A DNA stretch of 13,000 nt. It comes from Gammaproteobacteria bacterium (GTDB lineage: Bacteria > Pseudomonadota > Gammaproteobacteria > Steroidobacterales > GCA-2729495). The position numbers and the translations under genes were made by a program. Below the pieces are notes generated by a model. That model made no database searches and was not told where the DNA came from. It was given only the letters and a program-made list of their open reading frames with translations. This document shows, in pieces, positions 8,047-13,000 of the stretch. The stretch covers positions 1-13,000 of the forward strand of contig JAKLLP010000024.1 in assembly GCA_023150055.1 (NCBI GenBank). Reading direction: 5' to 3'. Numbering within the stretch: position 1 is the stretch's first letter; each line of letters begins with the position of its first letter.

Positions 8047-8912
8047 GGCGCTGCCCGGGCCAGAGTCGGAAGCTGCTCCCGCAGAACCGCGAGCATCAGG
8101 CCGGCAAGCAGACCCATGACCAGCCCGACAGCGGCCAGCAACGCCCGGCGGGGGGAAGAATACCGCCCCTCCTCCGGCACCACCGCGGGGTCCACGATAC
8201 GGAAGGCATATTCCGAGGAGGCAGTAGCGAATGCCTTGCGCTTCAGCTCGGACTCGAGCAGTTGGGCCAGTGCGCTCCGCACTTCGACCTGCTCCTCCCG
8301 CTCTATCTCGCGACGAACCTGAATGATTCGCTCATCTGCTTCACGGATAGTGCGAACGCGTACCTCCTCGTTCAGGCGCATAGCGAGTTTATTGGCCCAG
8401 TCCGCGGCCTGGTTTCGGTCGACCCAGTCGATCCGCAAGGTGACGAGCCCGGTTTGAGAATCCTCGTTGATCTTGCGGACTCCCAGGTCGAAAGCCTTGG
8501 TCGCCTGAAGCTCGGTAGGCAGCTTGGCCGGCAGACCCAGACGCCGCCAGGACGCGGGGGGCCGGTTCGCACTCTGCTGCATCAGGAATGGTATGTTCTC
8601 CTCGATAACGAACCTCCTCGTGAAATTGACGGACTCGAGGATCGCCAGCGCGAACGCGACATCAGCCGACCGATTGGTTCCTATGCCAAGTAGGGAACCG
8701 AGCCCACCGAGTTGTCCCGCGATTGTTCCAGACAACATATCGACGGGAGAATTCGTCTGCGGCGCCAGCACCACCTCGGCACGGTAGCGGGGCGCGACCA
8801 GGAAGCTGACTGCGAAAAACAAGACGCCGCCCGCGACGGTCGCAGCTAATACGACCGGCCACTGCTTTCGGAGTAGAAGAAGCATTCCGCGAAGAGCCGG
8901 CTCCTCGTTCAT
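8043..8912 (-). CDS. wzz: Wzz-type polysaccharide chain-length determinant
   Basis: A 289-residue inner-membrane protein with the polysaccharide co-polymerase layout: a short cytoplasmic N-terminus, helix 1 (about 18-39), a ~215-residue periplasmic domain, and helix 2 (about 257-278) preceded by the proline-containing VVPEEGRYSSPRRA (244-257). After helix 1 comes the typical beta strand RYRAEVVLAPQ, then a glycine-rich GQLGGLGSLLGIG segment. Residues about 170-230 are heptad-rich, charged coiled coil. It would control the length of the polymer made by the Wzy-like protein. There is no C-terminal tyrosine-kinase domain, so it is the O-antigen-type class rather than a Wzc. A longer frame opens at 8957, but the ATG at 8912 is better. 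It shares one base with the upstream gene's stop (TGATG), and AGGTG lies 8 nt upstream. The gene ends in an ATGA overlap with the wzy-like gene. Confidence 0.88.
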   Translation of the reverse strand: MNEEPALRGMLLLLRKQWPVVLAATVAGGVLFFAVSFLVAPRYRAEVVLAPQTNSPVDMLSGTIAGQLGGLGSLLGIGTNRSADVAFALAILESVNFTRRFVIEENIPFLMQQSANRPPASWRRLGLPAKLPTELQATKAFDLGVRKINEDSQTGLVTLRIDWVDRNQAADWANKLAMRLNEEVRVRTIREADERIIQVRREIEREEQVEVRSALAQLLESELKRKAFATASSEYAFRIVDPAVVPEEGRYSSPRRALLAAVGLVMGLLAGLMLAVLREQLPTLARAAP

Positions 8913-9256
8913 CACGAATGCACCTGGACCGCTCGAGACGGGCTCACCGCCATCCACGATGGTTGCTGACTTACGCGCTGAGCGTCGAGCGATACCACGA
9001 TGATATCGTCGCTCTTAATCTCGGCCTTATAGCGCAAAAACCGGCGGTTGATTCTTACGCCGATGCCGGGCCTGGCCGGCGCCCGGTCGATGCGCCAATT
9101 GTCTGCCTTAAGGGTCGTGCTGCCACTCATGCGCGGTGGTCGTCCCTCGTCGGCAAAGAATCCAAAGACTTGTAAGGTCGGGTTTTGAACATTGCTGATC
9201 AAGGTCGCCAGGCTTCGCACGCCATCCTCGACCGCCACGGGGTAAGTCGCATCCAC
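8912..9256 (-). CDS. Small unrecognised protein, translationally coupled to wzz
   Basis: An unrecognised 114-residue frame. No signal peptide, membrane helix or motif I can name is seen. It is mixed polar, with a basic central part (NRRFLRYKAEIKSDD, about 76-90) and strand-like stretches (LQVFGFFADE, DIIVVSLDA), so a small beta-rich cytoplasmic or peripheral protein is possible. Evidence that it is real: its TGA shares a base with the wzz ATG (TGATG), its codon use resembles its neighbours, and GGAG lies 9 nt before the GTG at 9256. The frame is open upstream to a TAG near 9307 with only CTG as a weak alternative start. It is the first gene of the operon and may act with Wzz or regulate the locus, but that is only context. 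It could also be the C-terminal remnant of a longer gene, since the usual wza partner is absent. Confidence 0.6.
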   Translation of the reverse strand: MDATYPVAVEDGVRSLATLISNVQNPTLQVFGFFADEGRPPRMSGSTTLKADNWRIDRAPARPGIGVRINRRFLRYKAEIKSDDIIVVSLDAQRVSQQPSWMAVSPSRAVQVHS

Positions 9257-9472
9257 GTTCGCACGCTCCAGATTAAGTTCATATTTTACTCCGCGGATCG
9301 CCTAGGACTAAATTTGCGACACCGTCAGAACCGCGAATCGTGAATTTCCGATACCGACGAACTATCGCCCACTTTGCATCCACAAGTTCATGACGATGGT
9401 GAGTGACGCGGCGAGCCGGCTGGTCGCAACTCACGGTCCTCGATCAGCCCGGCTTCGACACAGCAGTCGGCG

Positions 9473-9507
9473 CCAAAAAACCCGGGCCGCCTCTCCGGAA
9501 TTTTTGG
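9473..9507. repeat. Imperfect inverted repeat, 13-nt arms
   Basis: Arms CCAAAAAACCCGG (9473-9485) and CCGGAATTTTTGG (9495-9507) are complementary at 11 of 13 positions around a 9-nt loop. A short GC core is flanked by an A-tract on one side and a T-tract on the other, which on either strand resembles a small bidirectional intrinsic terminator. The core of four G-C pairs is weak for that job. It could instead be a regulator's operator, lying between the two divergent genes. The complementarity is seen directly; the role is a guess. Confidence 0.4.
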
Positions 9508-9611
9508 AGTGGTTCCAGTTGGCCGCCGTTAGCGTATGGTAACCAAATTTCAATATGCTACAGTTACTTGTCTATTGTACGGGGTGGGTCACTGCAGGTA
9601 TCTGGGTCTGA

Positions 9612-9649
9612 GCTCGGTCTGGCCGAGCCACCCTGCGGGATTTGCCCGC
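9612..9649 (+). promoter_or_regulatory. Two tandem small hairpins in the leader of the dehydratase gene
   Basis: GCTCGG (9612-9617) pairs perfectly with CCGAGC (9623-9628) across the 5-nt loop TCTGG. Six bases later, GCGGG (9635-9639) pairs with CCCGC (9645-9649) across ATTTG. Both have stable GC stems and 5-nt loops, and the second ends 58 nt before the dehydratase ATG. If transcription starts upstream of them they form a structured 5' leader that could affect RNA stability or regulator binding. No U-run follows either, so they are not intrinsic terminators. In GC-rich DNA short stems arise by chance, which limits confidence. Confidence 0.35.
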
Positions 9650-9707
9650 CAGCGAACCGTCGAGGCGAAACGGGCAGGGTCGCTGCTGACTTGGGGAGTA
9701 CGGGAAC

Positions 9708-11696
9708 ATGCGGGCGAAGTTTCGATACTGGCTGATCGATCTGCCGGTTACCGCGAAGCGCGCGATCATTATCGCCTGCGACGTCGCGCTCACTGCGGTC
9801 GTCCTGGCGGCTACGCTGGAAATTCTCGGCCGTGATTTATTCTCCGGGGCAGCTGGCACGGGCATGCTCTTCGCCCTGGCCTGCTCGTTGATCGTCCCCG
9901 CCCTGGCATTGCAGCGACTCTATCAGGCGATCATCCGTTTCATCGGCGCCGAGATGATGGCCGGCATGCTACGAGGTACAGCGCTGGTCGCCTTCACTCT
10001 CGCTGCAGCGGTCTATGTCACCGAGGACGAACCGGTCCGCGGCGCAGTTGCCATCGCGGTGGTTTTCTGGATCCTGGCGAGCCTTGTGCTGGGCGGCGCC
10101 CGCCTGTTCATGCGGTTCCTGGTAGTCGGCAATAACAGGCACAGCGAACCCGTCGCCATTTATGGCGCAGGCGAAGCCGGTCGCCGGCTTATCGCCGCGG
10201 CAGCCAGCAGCCACGACCTGCGCCCGGTGCTGTTCGTTGACGACGACCCGACCCTGCAGAAGCGCGTCGTTGCTGGTATTCCCGTGACCGCGCCGGCAGA
10301 TCTGCCGAATCTGATTGGCAAGCACGGCATCCGCCGCATCCTGCTCGCACTACCTTCCGTCGGCAGGCATCGGCGCCAGCAGATTCTTGCCCGGCTGGAG
10401 TCGTTGCCGGTCCATGTGCAGACGGTGCCGGACATCGCGGATCTCGTCACCGGCAAGGCGCGACTCGACGAGCTGCGCGAAGTGGATGTGGCCGACATCC
10501 TGGGCCGTGAACCGGTGGCACCAAACCCGATGCTGCTCGATGCCTGCGTACGCGGCAAGTCCGTGATGGTGACGGGCGCCGGCGGGTCCATCGGCTCGGA
10601 GCTCTGTCGCCAGATCATCGAATTGGGCGCAATCCGACTGGTACTGTTCGAACTCAGCGAGCTGGCGCTCTACCGGATTGAACAGGAATTGCGGGCCCAG
10701 CTACAGGAAACTCACGCCCACGTGGAGCTGATTGCCCTCCTCGGCTCGGTTCACCATCGGGATCGGCTCCGCCAGGTCATGAAGACCTTCGGCGTGCAGA
10801 CCGTCTACCACGCGGCGGCCTACAAGCATGTCCCGATCGTCGAGTTCAACATGGTCGAGGGTGTCGACAACAACGTCATCGGCACGTGGTATGCCGCCGA
10901 GGCGGCCGATACGGCCGGCGTGGAAACCTTCGTGCTGATCTCCACCGACAAAGCGGTGTGGCCGGTCAACGTGATGGGCGCGACCAAGCGTTTCGCAGAG
11001 CTGGTCCTGCAGGGCATTACCGAACGCGGCAGCAGGACCCGTTTCTGCATGGTCCGTTTTGGCAATGTGCTGGAGTCTTCAGGGTCGGTCGTGCCGCTGT
11101 TTCGGGAACAGATCCAGCGTGGCGGCCCCGTGACCGTGACTCACCGTGAAGTCATACGGTACTTCATGACCATACCCGAGGCGGCGCAGCTGGTGATCCA
11201 GGCGGGTTCGATGGGCAAGGGTGGCGATGTGTTCGTGCTCGACATGGGCGAGCCGGTGCGTATCGCCGATCTGGCGCAGCGCATGATCCAGCTGATGGGC
11301 CTTACCGTGCGCAGCGCCGCAAGCCCGCACGGCGATATCGAAATCGAGTACACCGGGCTGCGCCCCGGAGAGAAACTTTACGAGGAGCTTCTCATCGGCA
11401 ACAACGTCAGTGGCACGGAGCACCCGAGGATCCTCTGCGCGTATGAGGAGAAGCTTCCATGGGTCGTGCTCGAACACAACCTGCATAAGCTTTTAAAGGC
11501 CGCCAATACCTACGACTGCGGCGAGGCGCAGAGAATTCTGCGGGAGACCGTGAATGGTTACCAACCGGTTTCGGAGCAGATCAGGGACCTGATATGGGAG
11601 CGCCGCGTGGACATCCGCCCGACAAAACGTCCGGCTGAGGTCATCCCGATCGCCGGTCTGGAAAATACTCCCGTCCCAGCCCCGCGCCTGAACTGA
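9708..11696 (+). CDS. Membrane NDP-sugar 4,6-dehydratase (PglF/WbpM/CapD family)
   Basis: A 662-residue protein with the full-length family layout. Four N-terminal membrane helices lie at about 19-40, 50-70, 88-105 and 112-136. A first Rossmann domain contains IYGAGEAGRR (151-160). An SDR catalytic domain has the NAD(P)-binding TGAGGSIGSE (289-298), HAAAYKHVP (368-376), STDKAVWP (412-419) and NVMGATK (421-427). In the last motif Met423 replaces the usual SDR tyrosine, with Lys427 kept, as in the WbpM/FlaA1/PglF group. These enzymes convert UDP-GlcNAc to UDP-2-acetamido-2,6-dideoxy-4-ketohexose, the precursor of QuiNAc, FucNAc or bacillosamine. The product probably feeds the first or second sugar of the repeat unit. 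The ATG at 9708 has GGGGAG 9 nt upstream. The gene is transcribed away from the main operon with a structured leader. The residues after about 640 are a short polar tail. Confidence 0.92.
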   Translation: MRAKFRYWLIDLPVTAKRAIIIACDVALTAVVLAATLEILGRDLFSGAAGTGMLFALACSLIVPALALQRLYQAIIRFIGAEMMAGMLRGTALVAFTLAAAVYVTEDEPVRGAVAIAVVFWILASLVLGGARLFMRFLVVGNNRHSEPVAIYGAGEAGRRLIAAAASSHDLRPVLFVDDDPTLQKRVVAGIPVTAPADLPNLIGKHGIRRILLALPSVGRHRRQQILARLESLPVHVQTVPDIADLVTGKARLDELREVDVADILGREPVAPNPMLLDACVRGKSVMVTGAGGSIGSELCRQIIELGAIRLVLFELSELALYRIEQELRAQLQETHAHVELIALLGSVHHRDRLRQVMKTFGVQTVYHAAAYKHVPIVEFNMVEGVDNNVIGTWYAAEAADTAGVETFVLISTDKAVWPVNVMGATKRFAELVLQGITERGSRTRFCMVRFGNVLESSGSVVPLFREQIQRGGPVTVTHREVIRYFMTIPEAAQLVIQAGSMGKGGDVFVLDMGEPVRIADLAQRMIQLMGLTVRSAASPHGDIEIEYTGLRPGEKLYEELLIGNNVSGTEHPRILCAYEEKLPWVVLEHNLHKLLKAANTYDCGEAQRILRETVNGYQPVSEQIRDLIWERRVDIRPTKRPAEVIPIAGLENTPVPAPRLN

Positions 11697-11708
11697 TCGG
11701 GTGTTGCC

Positions 11709-13000
11709 CTACCACACGTGGCGCCAGTTGAGACTCGCGCGGAACTCCTCGTCCGTCGCGCCGGTGACGCGATTGTCGAAGGACTCGAGGCCGACGGCGG
11801 CCTGCAGCTCGCCGAGCGGCAGCGGCCGCCGATGGCTGAGATTGACGCTGAGGTAACGGGTCTCGACGGCCGCCACGGTGTTGGTGACGCTCGGGTTGCC
11901 TTCGCGGTTGAGGTCGCCGAAGGCAATGCTGCCCACCCAGGCCCCGTCGCGCCGGTCGTTGAGCAGCGCGCCGAGCGTCCAGATCTCGGCGTCGTTATCG
12001 AAGCTGTGGCCGATCGCGCGGTCACGGTAGCGGTAACCGGTGGCGTAGATCGGATGCTCATAACAGACATCGGCCTGCCCGCCGCCGGTGATGTTGCCGC
12101 CGCATAAGGTGTCGGAGACCTCCAGGTACAACCGGTAGTCACCGAGAGCCTCGAAGCGGCCCCAGGTCTCCAGCCCCACCTGCGTGAGAAACAGCGAGGG
12201 CAGGCCATCCTGCTCGTCTTCACCGATTCTCTGGGTGTAGATCGCGAATGGAATGCCGAAAGAGCCACCGTTGAGGCGAATGTCGTAGCCGGCGAGCTGG
12301 TTGCCGGGCTCGTCTTCGGCGTTGACGTTCTGGCCCGCATTGTCGTTGCCGGCGAGCAGGTCGACGAAGGTGTCGAAGTCGCAGGGGCGGTCCCGTCCGC
12401 ACCACATGGCGGTACGCGACAGCCCGACCTCGAGCCAGCTCGCTGGCCGCGCCGTGAAGCGGATCCCGAAGAGCCGCGCGTCGGGCACGGCCCGGTCATC
12501 CTCGAGGTAACCGAAGAAACTGACCAGGTCCCAGGAGCCGATCCAGCGCAGCCATTTCGATTCGAATGGCGCGGTGGAGTTGCGGTCGATGGTGAAGGCG
12601 GGAATCGGCCTGGCGTTATTGGAGAGGATCATGCTGCCCTGCCAGCCAGGGCCCCACCAGCGATCGGTGATGGCGCCGGCGAGCATCCAGTTGCCGAGAG
12701 CGATCCCGACATAACTGCCGTCGTAGCGCAGCTCGCGATCGTCCTCCGGATCGGCGACGTACTGGGCGACGAGCTTGACCGCGGTGAGATCGCCCATGCG
12801 CTCCACGCCTGCCGCGATCTCGCCTTTCTCGCGTGGCAGGTCCTCGAAGTCGCGGATGAGGCGTGGCTCGCTGCCGACGCTGGCCTCCGTGTGCAACCGC
12901 CAATAGCCCGTGGCGCGCTCGGCGCGGATCCGCGCCTTGACTCGCATGAGGGCTGCGGCCACCTCGTCCGGGACCCGCTCCGGGTTTGCAGTCTGGGCCG
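11709..13000 (-). CDS. wzi: Wzi-like capsule assembly outer-membrane barrel, 5' end outside window
   Basis: 429 residues are visible and the frame is still open at the right edge, so the signal peptide and N-terminus lie outside. A GTG at 12962 is an internal valine or false start. The signature DRWWGPGWQGS, followed closely by LSNNARPIP, is characteristic of the Wzi family, outer-membrane beta-barrels that bind capsular polysaccharide at the surface. The rest alternates short amphipathic strands with Gly/Asp/Asn-rich turns and ends RASLNWRHVW, an aromatic C-terminus of the kind that signals barrel insertion. A Cys-containing loop (CGRDRPC) and a later LCGG/VCYEH pair may form disulfides in outer loops. 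The gene is convergent with the dehydratase gene, 12 nt between stops, and is not part of the main minus-strand operon. Its presence suggests that some of the polymer stays cell-attached as capsule. Confidence 0.88.
   Translation of the reverse strand, partial: AQTANPERVPDEVAAALMRVKARIRAERATGYWRLHTEASVGSEPRLIRDFEDLPREKGEIAAGVERMGDLTAVKLVAQYVADPEDDRELRYDGSYVGIALGNWMLAGAITDRWWGPGWQGSMILSNNARPIPAFTIDRNSTAPFESKWLRWIGSWDLVSFFGYLEDDRAVPDARLFGIRFTARPASWLEVGLSRTAMWCGRDRPCDFDTFVDLLAGNDNAGQNVNAEDEPGNQLAGYDIRLNGGSFGIPFAIYTQRIGEDEQDGLPSLFLTQVGLETWGRFEALGDYRLYLEVSDTLCGGNITGGGQADVCYEHPIYATGYRYRDRAIGHSFDNDAEIWTLGALLNDRRDGAWVGSIAFGDLNREGNPSVTNTVAAVETRYLSVNLSHRRPLPLGELQAAVGLESFDNRVTGATDEEFRASLNWRHVW

Larger units (their letters stand above)
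9257..9707. promoter_or_regulatory. Divergent intergenic region between operon and dehydratase gene
   Basis: These 451 bases hold no convincing gene on either strand and must contain the start signals for both the minus-strand operon and the plus-strand dehydratase gene. The stretch around 9540-9580 is clearly richer in A and T than its surroundings. There, TATGCT (9554-9559) and TATTGT (9573-9578) on the plus strand resemble -10 elements but lack a good -35 at the right distance. On the minus strand TAAAAT (about 9283-9288) is the best -10-like hexamer before the operon, again with a poor -35. I see no clear sigma-54 element and cannot fix a start point. Structures within it are listed separately. 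Short open frames of up to 34 codons occur and look random. Confidence 0.5.

Noticed and set aside
8913..8957. Upstream ATG of the wzz frame at 8957
   Set aside because: It would overlap the preceding gene by 46 nt; the ATG at 8912 forms TGATG coupling and gives a normal Wzz N-terminus.
9301..9420. Possible decayed wza or other exporter gene upstream of the small gene
   Set aside because: All three minus-strand frames are broken within about 35 codons and show no exporter motif.
11558..12499. 313-codon minus-strand frame overlapping wzi and the end of the dehydratase gene
   Set aside because: Low-complexity S/T/P/R translation in another frame of wzi; the Wzi frame has the family signature.
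1..13000. tRNA/rRNA genes, CRISPR arrays, insertion sequences
   Set aside because: No cloverleaf-like block, repeat-spacer pattern, transposase-like frame or terminal repeats were seen.

Overview
The window is a high-GC (clearly above 60 % by eye) surface-polysaccharide locus from a Gram-negative bacterium, most likely a gammaproteobacterium. The outer-membrane Wzi-type barrel shows the Gram-negative envelope; the class is an inference, and I cannot name a genus. The gene set points to a Wzx/Wzy-dependent O-antigen, capsule or exopolysaccharide pathway.

Layout. A tightly packed minus-strand operon runs from about 9256 down past the left edge. In transcription order it holds: a small unrecognised protein (GTG start at 9256), a Wzz chain-length regulator (8912), a Wzy/O-antigen-ligase-type membrane protein (8046), a GT2 glycosyltransferase with two C-terminal membrane helices (6823), a glutamine amidotransferase fused to a zinc-ribbon and PP-loop synthetase (5824), a Wzx flippase (TTG start at 3876), a large GT-C/ArnT-like membrane glycosyltransferase (2570), and the first 48 codons of a PglC/WcaJ-type phosphoglycosyl transferase (TTG start at 145). 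The junctions are 1-8 nt overlaps, an exact abutment, or gaps of about 30 nt, so this is one transcription unit with translational coupling. The annotated starts of the Wzz and Wzx genes are well inside their longest open frames.

A 451-bp intergenic region (9257-9707) separates this operon from a divergent plus-strand gene for a PglF/WbpM-like NDP-sugar 4,6-dehydratase (9708-11696). That gene meets, tail to tail with 12 nt between them, a Wzi-like outer-membrane barrel gene on the minus strand that runs off the right edge. The intergenic region is relatively AT-rich in places and carries an imperfect 13-nt inverted repeat and two consecutive small hairpins in the dehydratase leader.

Working model (inference). 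The dehydratase supplies a 6-deoxy-4-keto UDP-HexNAc precursor. The phosphoglycosyl transferase loads the first sugar on undecaprenyl phosphate. Wzx flips the repeat unit, the Wzy-like protein polymerises it, and Wzz sets its length. Wzi helps hold the polymer at the surface. The amidotransferase would add an amide or amidine group to a sugar. The GT2 and GT-C proteins may form a pair that makes and uses an undecaprenyl-P-sugar for a periplasmic modification. No Wza exporter, tyrosine kinase or other soluble glycosyltransferases are in view; they must lie outside the window or elsewhere.
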